The translations under genes and the position numbers were made by a program. Below, piece by piece: positions 1 through 6,871 of a DNA stretch of 64,000 nt. A model generated the notes under the pieces. The model was not told the DNA's origin, made no database searches, and saw only the letters and a program-made list of their open reading frames with translations. Positions within the stretch are counted from its first letter, which is position 1; each line of letters begins with the position of its first letter. Source of the DNA: Methanolobus bombayensis (GTDB lineage: Archaea > Halobacteriota > Methanosarcinia > Methanosarcinales > Methanosarcinaceae); assembly GCF_017873415.1 (NCBI RefSeq), contig NZ_JAGGKD010000010.1:16165-80164 (forward strand), given 5' to 3'.

Positions 1-37
1 TAAGAGCAACTAATGCGATTGTTGTAAATCTTTTCAT
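1..37 (-). CDS. Start of an exported protein (partial)
   Basis: Only the first 12 codons lie in the window; the gene continues past its left edge. Read on the minus strand it begins ATG at 37 and encodes MKRFTTIALVAL, a positively charged start followed by a hydrophobic run, as in a signal peptide or membrane anchor. A strong ribosome site (GGAGG, complement of 46-50) lies 8 bases upstream of the ATG, which makes this a credible start. The product cannot be named. Confidence 0.6.
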   Translation of the reverse strand, partial: MKRFTTIALVAL

Positions 38-50
38 TAAATTTTCCTCC

Positions 51-554
51 GTATTTAATTCGTGTAAAAGAGTGAGAATCAAAGAATAAAGCGAATTTCG
101 CCCTATTAAATCTTCTAGCTTCAGACAAACAGTGGAGTTCGTCCATTGCCGAAGGAGACTTCATCACCCTCCTAATCCCGTCATATTGGATTACAAGTGT
201 TCTATTAAACAATTGCCGTATTAAATCTTTTGTGGTCTATATCAGAACAATTATCGCATTGCATTGGCAAACATCGATGCAATTGACGGGAAATGTCGAA
301 GTCACATTGAAATTTAAAAGAAAAAACAGACAAAACGTGAACTAATATTTACTAATCGTCGATGCTATATTACATTGCATATTATATTTTTCATTGAATA
401 TCGATAAAATCAAAGTCATTATACACGGAATAGTTCAATATATTTATATATGTTATAACATAAAAGAGACATGAAATAAAGTCTGGCAATATACACAAAA
501 ATTTTGACATAATCGATGAGGGATATTACCAATCATTAGGAGTGAATAAATAAG
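51..554. other. A+T-rich intergenic region between divergent genes
   Basis: No convincing coding frame is visible on either strand. The left part must hold the promoter of the minus-strand exported protein; the right part holds a TATA-like box for the KaiC-like gene. The words TATTAAATCTT recur near 105 and 213, but I see no repeat structure or RNA gene that can be supported. Confidence 0.5.
437..451 (+). promoter_or_regulatory. TATA-like box of the first KaiC-like gene
   Basis: The stretch ATATATTTATATATG is the best archaeal TATA box upstream of the gene at 555. A start site about 25 bases downstream would give a leader of roughly 80 bases. A ribosome site AGGAGTG at 538-544 follows, ten bases before the ATG. 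Confidence 0.4.
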
Positions 555-1334
555 ATGTTCGATGGTGCAGTTTCTGAAGAGATATCAATGGATGATGAAA
601 CAAATCGTGTCAAGACAGGCATTCCGGGTTTTGACGAATTATGCGGTGGCGGCCTTATCCGTGACAGGACTTACCTGATATCAGGTACTTCTGGTGCAGG
701 TAAAACTAATTTTTCCATCCAATTCATTTACAACGGGATAACGAAATACGGGGAAAACGGAATAATTGTCGCAACCGAAGAAAGGCCCGAACAGATAAGA
801 GAAAACGTTCTCAAGTTTGGATGGGATCTACAGGCACTTGAAGACGAGAATAAGCTTGTTATCATTGATGCATGTTCCACCAAGATTGGAATACCGTCAC
901 AGGAAAAATATGTAGATGTAAGACCTTTTGATATCAGATCCATGATGGACCAGATTATTGCTACGCAAGAAGAGATCAATGCAAAGCGTGCACTTGTTGA
1001 CTCTACAACATCCGTGAGTTTCTACCTTCAGGACCCTGCCAAAATTAGAATAGAACTCCTGAAACTTAGCACCACGCTGGAAGTCATAGGTCTGACCTCC
1101 ATGATGACATGTGAGCTTATTGACGAATCAAAACCTTCAAGATTCGGTGTTGAAAACTTCGTCACTGACGGTACTATAGTATTATACTACAAAAGGCACG
1201 AAAATGTTAGAATGAGGAGTATGGAAATATACAAGATGAGAGGATCAGATCACAGTAAGAAGATTCATCCATATGATATAACTCCCGGTGGATTTGTGAT
1301 ACATCCACACGAAGAAGTATATTCAATGTTCTAA
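555..1334 (+). CDS. KaiC-like RecA-superfamily ATPase, single domain
   Basis: A 259-residue protein of the archaeal KaiC/RadA-like ATPase group, cytoplasmic and presumably a signalling or regulatory switch; its partner is unknown. The family pattern is complete: TGIPGFDELCGGG near residues 21-33, Walker A GTSGAGKT at 44-51, the paired catalytic glutamates TEE at 74-76, and a Walker B-like strand LVDSTTS near 145. The C-terminal YKMRGSDHS loop matches the KaiC inter-subunit loop. The start is supported by AGGAGTG upstream. Its stop overlaps by four bases the stop of the convergent zinc-ribbon gene. A two-domain relative follows at 1564, so the pair may work together; that is inference. Confidence 0.85.
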   Translation: MFDGAVSEEISMDDETNRVKTGIPGFDELCGGGLIRDRTYLISGTSGAGKTNFSIQFIYNGITKYGENGIIVATEERPEQIRENVLKFGWDLQALEDENKLVIIDACSTKIGIPSQEKYVDVRPFDIRSMMDQIIATQEEINAKRALVDSTTSVSFYLQDPAKIRIELLKLSTTLEVIGLTSMMTCELIDESKPSRFGVENFVTDGTIVLYYKRHENVRMRSMEIYKMRGSDHSKKIHPYDITPGGFVIHPHEEVYSMF

Positions 1335-1477
1335 AGATCAGGAAACATCTCTTCATGGCCGCATTCAACACATTTGTAGATTGCCAGCGTGCGGCCAAAG
1401 TGATCATGCCTTTTTAATGTAGGATATCTCCAACGGTTCATTTTACCTTCACAAACAGGACATCTGTAATTCATCAT
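1331..1477 (-). CDS. Small zinc-ribbon protein
   Basis: A 48-codon minus-strand gene with two CXXC knuckles, CPVC at residues 6-9 and CVEC at 36-39, separated by a basic stretch rich in Arg and His. This is the layout of a one-domain zinc ribbon. The ribosome site GGTG (complement of 1481-1484) sits 3 bases before the first ATG and 6 before the second at 1474, so the second may be the real start (47 residues). It overlaps the convergent KaiC-like gene by four bases and lies between two KaiC-like genes. The function is unknown; small zinc ribbons often bind nucleic acid or a protein partner. Confidence 0.7.
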   Translation of the reverse strand: MMNYRCPVCEGKMNRWRYPTLKRHDHFGRTLAIYKCVECGHEEMFPDL

Positions 1478-1563
1478 TTTCACCAACAAGTAATTATATA
1501 AAAGAGTATATTAAATTAACGAATAAACAATTATCCAACATACAAAAAAAAACCAAAGATAAA

Positions 1564-2940
1564 ATGGACCAATTGAAACATATTTCGTGTGGTATAAAGG
1601 GACTCGACACGATCCTTGGAGGAATTATATCACCCTCCACATTTCTGGTAGCCGGATCTGCAGGAGTAGGAAAAACGATCATGTCACTGCAGATGTTATC
1701 AAATGCTTCGAAAAGTGGTGAAAAAGCACTTTATATTCCCATAACAACCGAAAATCCAGAGAAACTAAAACTCTATAATTCAACACTTGATTTTTATGAA
1801 GATTCTTTTGAAGTGCACTCAATAAACAGGCAGCTGGCAGAAAAAGACCCCCTTACAACCCTGATAGAGATAGGAAACATATTAGAATCAATAAAACCAG
1901 ACAGACTTGTCATTGATCCTATAACACCATTGGGATTTGGGTTTATTGAACAGGAAAAAAGAAGGTTTTTCTATACTCTTGATTCTATGTTACAGGAAAG
2001 GAATATGGTCACATTTCTTGTAGGAGAATTGCTAAAATCAGAGATTCACAATTCTGTTGTCAGTCACCTCTCAGACGGAATAATATACCTGACAAGAGAA
2101 GACAGGAATACAAGAGCTGACCACAGAATGGAATTCATCAAAATGAGAGGAATTGATCCCGGTAAGCGTTCAGAAATAACCTCACATAAATATCTTTACA
2201 ATATAAATTCATCCGGTTTTACAGTATACCCCCACCTCAGACCAGAGACTAATATAAAACTTGACGATTCAAGAATTGAGACCGGCATTCCCGGACTTGA
2301 CAGTATGTTCGAGGGAGGATTGTTCTGCTACAACAGCTTACTTGTCGCAGGCATCCCAGGGACAGGAAAAAAGCTATTTGGTTTGCAATTCATGCTTCAG
2401 GGACTTGAGAAGAACAAGTCATCCATGGTGGTCACTTTTGAGGATTCGCCCCATCAGATGATACTTGAATCAAAGAAAATAGGATTGGAACTGGAAGAAT
2501 ATGTAGATAGAGGACTTCTACATTTTGTATGTACCAATCCAAATGAGATGTACCCTGCAGAGCATGCGACAAATATAAAAGAAGTCATTGAAAAGAATAA
2601 TATTAAAAGAGTATTTTTTGATGGGATAAATCACATGGAAATTGCCATACCTGACAAACTGGAACTCAGAGGTTACCTTTATTCCATAACGAGCTATCTT
2701 AAAAGTAAAAATATTACTTCCCTTTTCACAACAGATACTGCACCTTCAGAATGCCCCGGAAATGAAAAAATAGACGTAGCTTCTATTATGGACTCAGTAC
2801 TGATATTACACAATTCCAAAGCAAAGGATCGCAGATATATGTGTGTCACAAAATCCAGAGGAACAAAACACCTTCGTTCTATCAAAGAATATGCTATAAC
2901 CGAATCAGGAATAAAATTAAGGACAGACACATTGATATGA
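1564..2940 (+). CDS. Two-domain KaiC-like ATPase with a degenerate second Walker A
   Basis: A 458-residue protein made of two KaiC/RecA-like domains, about 1-225 and 235-458. Domain 1 has GIKGLDTILGG and Walker A GSAGVGKT at 31-38. Domain 2 has TGIPGLDSMFEGG and GIPGTGKK at 263-270, where lysine replaces the usual threonine or serine that helps hold magnesium. Where KaiC proteins carry two adjacent glutamates, both domains show only one (TTENP, TFEDS). It may bind nucleotide but hydrolyse it poorly, at least in domain 2. It resembles circadian KaiC in layout, but many archaea have such proteins without a clock. No clear ribosome site precedes the ATG. Confidence 0.8.
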   Translation: MDQLKHISCGIKGLDTILGGIISPSTFLVAGSAGVGKTIMSLQMLSNASKSGEKALYIPITTENPEKLKLYNSTLDFYEDSFEVHSINRQLAEKDPLTTLIEIGNILESIKPDRLVIDPITPLGFGFIEQEKRRFFYTLDSMLQERNMVTFLVGELLKSEIHNSVVSHLSDGIIYLTREDRNTRADHRMEFIKMRGIDPGKRSEITSHKYLYNINSSGFTVYPHLRPETNIKLDDSRIETGIPGLDSMFEGGLFCYNSLLVAGIPGTGKKLFGLQFMLQGLEKNKSSMVVTFEDSPHQMILESKKIGLELEEYVDRGLLHFVCTNPNEMYPAEHATNIKEVIEKNNIKRVFFDGINHMEIAIPDKLELRGYLYSITSYLKSKNITSLFTTDTAPSECPGNEKIDVASIMDSVLILHNSKAKDRRYMCVTKSRGTKHLRSIKEYAITESGIKLRTDTLI

Positions 2941-2961
2941 AAACAAAAAAATGATTAAGTA

Positions 2962-3201
2962 CTAAATGTTCTGAACCTTTTTCTCCAGCAATTCACCCAG
3001 CTCAGTGAGCATATACATATCAGAGTCCTGAAAAATCAACTCTTTTTCAAGTAACTCATCTACTATCTTTTCAACGGAAGGACGGGCAATATGCATATTC
3101 TTAGCCAATTTTTCAGCATCAAGCTGGTGTTTGGAACCTAAGAGAGCAAGTAATTTCTGGCGATTTTTATTTCCAGATACAAATCCAATCAATTCCTCCA
3201 T
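2962..3201 (-). CDS. Small winged-helix DNA-binding protein
   Basis: A 79-residue protein that is essentially one winged-helix domain: an initial helix ending in NRQKLLALLG, a helix-turn-helix LDAEKLAKNMHIARPSVEKI with the recognition helix near residues 38-50, and a wing ending in YMLTELGELL. It resembles ArsR/MarR-like archaeal regulators without a ligand-binding part. A near-perfect ribosome site (AGGAGGT) precedes the ATG. It stands alone, divergent from the SRP RNA gene and convergent with the KaiC-like gene, so the neighbours do not reveal its target. It may control its own promoter. Confidence 0.75.
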   Translation of the reverse strand: MEELIGFVSGNKNRQKLLALLGSKHQLDAEKLAKNMHIARPSVEKIVDELLEKELIFQDSDMYMLTELGELLEKKVQNI

Positions 3202-3312
3202 TTCAGACCTCCTAATATATTATAGTCCGACATTCTATATATTACTATTACATGTTGAATTTAATATCAACCTATGACACTGAACTCCTTTATACATTAC
3301 TGGCAAAGGATA

Positions 3313-3321
3313 CTTTTATAA
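3313..3321 (+). promoter_or_regulatory. TATA box of the SRP RNA gene
   Basis: CTTTTATAA lies about 25 bases before the first conserved SRP RNA bases, the normal distance for an archaeal TATA box. Confidence 0.5.
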
Positions 3322-3337
3322 GCAGTAATGCCCATGT

Positions 3338-3622
3338 TAGGGTGGCAGGCTAGTCTGGGTAGGCCGGCGTTACCTGTTACCCGAAATCGCCGATATGCGG
3401 GAGACGAAGCCTGAAGAAGATGTTTGGACCATTTTCAAACCTGTAATTTCAACTAAGAAACCCCGTCCTGCTTGGATGACGTTGATATAGGTGCTTGCTG
3501 GAGAGCTTGTTCTTATATCTTAACTGCGGGAACCAGCCCAGGCCCGGAAGGGAGCAGGCCTACCGTAGACAATCGTCGCTTGGAGGGTTGCGGGGTGGAG
3601 GCGAAATTGCAGACCACCTGAT
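3338..3622 (+). ncRNA. ffs: Signal recognition particle RNA (7S RNA)
   Basis: The RNA scaffold of the signal recognition particle, which binds SRP54 and SRP19 and directs ribosomes making exported proteins to the membrane. The diagnostic helix 8 core is present around 3531-3565 (GGAACCAGCCCAGG, then CCCGGAAGGGAGCAGG), with the GGAA tetraloop and the asymmetric loop bound by SRP54. The 5' domain shows the archaeal helix 3/4 sequence with TGTTACCCGAAATCGCCGATATG near 3375-3397. The ends pair as helix 1 (GGTGG near 3341 with CCACC near 3614). Length near 285 nt fits archaeal 7S RNA. The exact ends are estimates from pairing and the TATA box. Confidence 0.93.
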
Positions 3623-3716
3623 AATGGAATAAGCAACGACTTCGGGCGTGCCTGTCACTTAAAACCGGAAAACGTTAAATACCTGAATTACGTTTAGGAA
3701 CGAACATTACAAATAT

Positions 3717-3801
3717 GACGAGATAGCCAAGCCCGGTATGGCGCAGGATTGCTAATCCTGTGGTGCTATGCGCCTCGGGGGTTCGAATCCCCCTCTCGTC
3801 G
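3717..3801 (+). tRNA. tRNA-Ser (anticodon GCT)
   Basis: An 85-base class II tRNA. The acceptor arms GACGAGA (3717-3723) and TCTCGTC (3794-3800) pair perfectly, followed by discriminator G at 3801. The anticodon arm reads AGGAT-TGCTAA-TCCT with anticodon GCT, which reads AGC and AGU serine codons. A long variable arm lies before the T arm, where GGGGG-TTCGAAT-CCCCC is perfect. The long variable arm is characteristic of tRNA-Ser and tRNA-Leu. CCA is not encoded. A TTAAATA box lies about 40 bases upstream, and a T-run at 3805-3811 probably ends transcription. Confidence 0.96.
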
Positions 3802-3896
3802 TCCTGTTTTTTAATACATCAAAAATAAAGAGCAATTGTTTTTATTTTCATCCCATGGCAAAGAACCTAATATGATAAAAAAGAGAAGGACAACTA

Positions 3897-4130
3897 ATGT
3901 CAGAGAAAACAATAATCCCTTTATTGAATAAAAGTGAGGTTGAAACTGAAACAGACTCCAATGTCGCTTGTAACTCATGTGGCGGCGGATGCTGTGGAGG
4001 AATGGGAATTAAAGCAGGCTCCGACAAAGAGGTCGTATTCAGAAATATATTTCTTTATGTAGGAATGGGAGCAATAATATTCATTGTGGCATATCTGGCA
4101 ACAAAGTTAATTTCATGGATAAATCCATAA
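3897..4130 (+). CDS. Small cysteine-rich single-span membrane protein
   Basis: A 77-residue protein of unknown function. The N-terminal half is polar and holds the compact cluster CNSCGGGCCGG (residues 25-35), four cysteines among glycines that could bind a metal or an iron-sulfur cluster. The C-terminal half is one membrane helix (about 48-69) ending in a short tail. With this layout the cysteine cluster would face the cytoplasm if the N-terminus is inside. A ribosome-site-like GAAGGA precedes the ATG. It ends directly against the stop of the convergent RNase P gene. I do not recognise the family. Confidence 0.7.
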   Translation: MSEKTIIPLLNKSEVETETDSNVACNSCGGGCCGGMGIKAGSDKEVVFRNIFLYVGMGAIIFIVAYLATKLISWINP

Positions 4131-4457
4131 CTAATTTTTCTTTTCTTTGCCAAAAGGATATCTTTCGATATCGCCGCAATCCAGGCAAGTAATTATAATT
4201 ATTTCATCCTGCAAACGAACACGGGAATTGTTTCCAGGAACCAATAAAGAGCCACAGTTTTTACAGAACCGTCTTTTAAGTTCAGAAGGGATACCCACCC
4301 GATGCCTCATCCCTATTTTACGAGCAAGTGCAACATATCTCTTACTTTTATCCGGATTTATTAAAAACTCACTTTTCGCAAGGTCAAAAAGGTACTCGAT
4401 CCTATCCTGTGCAATACTACGAGCCACAGCCTTGTTCTTTTTTCGAGATCTGGCCAT
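4131..4457 (-). CDS. rnp4: Ribonuclease P protein component 4 (Rpp21/Rpr2 family)
   Basis: A 108-residue protein subunit of archaeal RNase P, which trims the 5' leader of tRNA precursors. The N-terminus is basic (ARSRKKNKAVARSIAQDRI), followed by a helical region and the C-terminal zinc ribbon with CKNC near residue 65 and CLDC near 95, the four metal-binding cysteines of the family. The length is typical. The sequence KRYVALARKIGMRHRVGIP is a conserved stretch of Rpp21. It lies just behind the MBL-fold gene on the same strand with a 17-base gap, so they may share a transcript. Confidence 0.93.
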   Translation of the reverse strand: MARSRKKNKAVARSIAQDRIEYLFDLAKSEFLINPDKSKRYVALARKIGMRHRVGIPSELKRRFCKNCGSLLVPGNNSRVRLQDEIIIITCLDCGDIERYPFGKEKKN

Positions 4458-4474
4458 AAATCAAACACCTTAAT

Positions 4475-5122
4475 TCAAAGTAATATCACTTCTGCAGAGG
4501 GATTCTTTTCCCTGACAATATTCGTAAACATTGGACATCCAGTACTATCGAGTCCATAGAACATAGGAATTACATAAACAGATCCAAACATTGACACTGC
4601 ATTTGCCGCCTTTTCAATATCCATTACATGATCACCTACAGGCAGCATAAGGACATCCGGAGACAGACCTTTCAGATCAGCAATATCACAGGTATGTCCT
4701 GCATGATATATTCCAAGACCTCCGAATAGGAAGAAGTAACCTACACCTTTACCAGGGGCCAGAGCTGTTTCGCATGAATCATATGCAGGTAAAACTTCAA
4801 TATCTACACCTTTAATACTTAATTCATCTGCCAGAGAGTCGCCATCCATCACACGCCTGGCATCCCCCCTGAAATGCAAGCTCATTTGTTCAGGTATGAG
4901 AGTTGTGCAATCTGATTTACGGACTTTCTTTATAGAGTCGGGGTCACAATGACCAAAGTACTCGTTTGTTATGAGAATAATATCTGCCATTTCCTTTTCT
5001 GGAATGTGCACATCACCGAGTCCATTTGGATCAATATAAACTACCATATCATCAGACTTTATCATAAAACCTGCATTTTCCAGTTTTTTTATCAAAACAC
5101 CGTTGATTGTCGTGTCAGCCAA
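4475..5122 (-). CDS. Metallo-beta-lactamase-fold protein with altered metal motif
   Basis: A 215-residue protein of the UlaG-like metallo-beta-lactamase-fold group. The fold is recognisable: INGVLIKKLENAGFMIKSD, VVYIDPNG, a GIYHAGHT strand (usually HAGDT) and LPVGDH near the C-terminus. The hallmark HXHXDH metal motif is however NEYFGHCDP near residues 53-61, so the first two histidines and the Asp are replaced. It may bind metal differently or have lost hydrolase activity. The IS element sits directly upstream, so its native promoter region may have been disturbed. It is likely cotranscribed with rnp4. Confidence 0.75.
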   Translation of the reverse strand: MADTTINGVLIKKLENAGFMIKSDDMVVYIDPNGLGDVHIPEKEMADIILITNEYFGHCDPDSIKKVRKSDCTTLIPEQMSLHFRGDARRVMDGDSLADELSIKGVDIEVLPAYDSCETALAPGKGVGYFFLFGGLGIYHAGHTCDIADLKGLSPDVLMLPVGDHVMDIEKAANAVSMFGSVYVIPMFYGLDSTGCPMFTNIVREKNPSAEVILL

Positions 5123-5205
5123 AGTATCACACCATTAACTTGATCGAATGATATCAAATTGAGATTCAAGACATTATTCATCCCTGAGTTGAAATACTGA
5201 CTACT

Positions 5206-5225
5206 CCAACGACTGAAGTCGTTGG
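5206..5225. repeat. Right-end hairpin of the first TnpB element
   Basis: CCAACGACT-GA-AGTCGTTGG is a perfect 9-bp inverted repeat with a two-base loop. It matches the hairpin at 6758-6777 except at one paired position, as expected for the two ends of one IS200/IS605 element. Confidence 0.85.
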
Positions 5226-5249
5226 GTTCTATTGAACCCTTAAGGAGCC

Positions 5250-6614
5250 TTAGCCTTGCATAAGGTTAAGCAATTGCTGATTCATTGTCGGAACTTGCAA
5301 CCCAGCTTTACAGCTGGATGTAGAGGTTCCAACTCCACAGCCGTAGATTCCCGTGAGCCCCACGGTATTTGTGTATGTTTTTGATCTTAACAGGATGTTG
5401 ATGGCAGCGTTGACATCCCTGTCTATTTTGAGATCACAATGTTCACAGTGAAATCTCCTTTCTCCTTTTTTGAGAAATACTTTCTTTTTCTTTCCACATG
5501 CTGAACAAGTCTGAGACGTATTTTTAGGATTAACCTTTTCAGTTATTTTTCCTATCTCAGCAGCCTTGTACATTACATGTAGAACAAGTCTTCCCCATGC
5601 TGCATCGTGAATAGATTTAGCATAGCTTCGTACCTTGACCATGTTCTTTATCTTCAGATCCTCGAACACTATTAGGTCGTATTTTGCTACAAGCAACTTG
5701 CTCAGACAATGTGAAATATGATTGCGAGTACCTTTAACATTTCTGTGAATCCTGTTCACTTTACGTTTTTGTTTAAGGTAGTTCTGAGAGCCATATTCCA
5801 TATTGGAGAGTTTTCTCTGTTCAACTGCTAATCTTTTTTCTGCATTCCTGAGCAACTTTGGTGGTTCGATGAATTCACCATCAGATGTTGCTATCAAATT
5901 GTTCAATCCTAGATCGATACCTACCATAGTTTGTGGTATGATTGGTTCAGGATAATCAGGAAGTTCAATTGTTATGAAAGCAAACCATTTCTTGCCTTCT
6001 TTTTTGATCGTACATGTTTTCAATTGACCATTAAGGATATCGTTGTTAACATCTATCTTTATCAGGTTGTTCTTATCAGTTATCTTAGACAAGAACAAGT
6101 TGTTTCCTCTTAGTTCCCAACCATTTCCATGTTGCTTGTATGTGAAACTATAGTAGTCTTCTTTACCTTTGAATCTCGGATGTCCTTTTCGAAGAAGACC
6201 ATCATATTTGATAGGTTTCGAACTTTTTTTTCCAAGAAGAGAATAAGGAGGATTTGCTGCAGGAACATCCTTTCTTTTGACGAAAGTTCCTTTTCTTGGT
6301 TTGCTTCCTTTAAGTCTACCATTTTTGATATCATCTAAGAACTTGAAGTATGCTTGTTGAACTCTTTCAAAAACATTAAGCCTTACTTGAGAATGGATAT
6401 TGTTAGCATAGTCAAAGAACTTGAGTTGTTTTTCCAGCATTTGTGAATCTGGATATAATCCATAGATATCATAGAGGTTAATTCTTGTTGAGAGAAGATC
6501 ATTCCATAACTTCCTGCAGGTTTCCAGAGTTTCTTCCATCTTTACTTCCTGTTCAGGATTAGGGTGGATCAGAAACCTGAGATTTCTACAGTTCTGACCT
6601 TCTTTTCTGACCAT
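5250..6614 (-). CDS. tnpB: TnpB, RNA-guided nuclease of IS200/IS605 family
   Basis: A 454-residue TnpB protein. In this family a guide RNA made from the element's 3' end directs cleavage of matching DNA, which helps the element persist. All three RuvC acidic residues are present: GIDLGLNN near residue 235, VFEDLKIKN near 315 and DRDVNAAINI near 398. The zinc finger CSACG...CEHC (about 368-392) is intact between the second and third. The N-terminus (FLIHPNPEQEVKMEETLETC) matches the usual start of the family. At 454 residues it is longer than the second copy here (372). It looks active. The guide RNA would overlap the gene's 3' end and read into flanking DNA below about 5195. Confidence 0.92.
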   Translation of the reverse strand: MVRKEGQNCRNLRFLIHPNPEQEVKMEETLETCRKLWNDLLSTRINLYDIYGLYPDSQMLEKQLKFFDYANNIHSQVRLNVFERVQQAYFKFLDDIKNGRLKGSKPRKGTFVKRKDVPAANPPYSLLGKKSSKPIKYDGLLRKGHPRFKGKEDYYSFTYKQHGNGWELRGNNLFLSKITDKNNLIKIDVNNDILNGQLKTCTIKKEGKKWFAFITIELPDYPEPIIPQTMVGIDLGLNNLIATSDGEFIEPPKLLRNAEKRLAVEQRKLSNMEYGSQNYLKQKRKVNRIHRNVKGTRNHISHCLSKLLVAKYDLIVFEDLKIKNMVKVRSYAKSIHDAAWGRLVLHVMYKAAEIGKITEKVNPKNTSQTCSACGKKKKVFLKKGERRFHCEHCDLKIDRDVNAAINILLRSKTYTNTVGLTGIYGCGVGTSTSSCKAGLQVPTMNQQLLNLMQG

Positions 6615-6757
6615 GATATCACTCTAAAATCAACAACAGTATATTGTTTTCTTATTACTTTAATGTTGCTTTGGAATGTTTGCTTTTTTTGTTCAATGAG
6701 ATACGATTCCAATGTTGTTATGATGAGTTTATCAACAGCCAGTGAGGTACGATTCAT

Positions 6758-6777
6758 CCTACGACTAAAGTCGTAGG
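6758..6777. repeat. Left-end hairpin of the first TnpB element
   Basis: CCTACGACT-AA-AGTCGTAGG is a perfect 9-bp inverted repeat about 145 bases upstream of tnpB. It is the partner of the hairpin at 5206-5225. Confidence 0.85.
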
Positions 6778-6871
6778 CTTTCTCTACCCCTACACCCCGT
6801 TATTCCTAATAACAGGATATTGTCTCAATTCAGATGATACCATCATAAGCATTAAAACTACTGAAAGAAAA

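Larger units (their letters stand above)
5196..6800 (-). mobile_element. IS200/IS605-type element carrying only TnpB
   Basis: The element holds one gene, tnpB, and is bounded by two related imperfect twins of a palindrome: CCAACGACT-GA-AGTCGTTGG at 5206-5225 on the 3' side and CCTACGACT-AA-AGTCGTAGG at 6758-6777 on the 5' side. Subterminal hairpins of this kind are the TnpA recognition structures of the family. No TnpA is present, so movement would need help from another copy. The outer ends are estimates; the 3' side ends in GGAGTAGTCAG on the tnpB strand, much like the second element at 61.4 kb. Confidence 0.8.

Noticed and set aside
6569..6757. A 62-codon frame overlapping the start of the first tnpB
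   Set aside because: It begins inside the left end of the element and runs into tnpB in another frame; no family resemblance or ribosome site, so it is probably chance.
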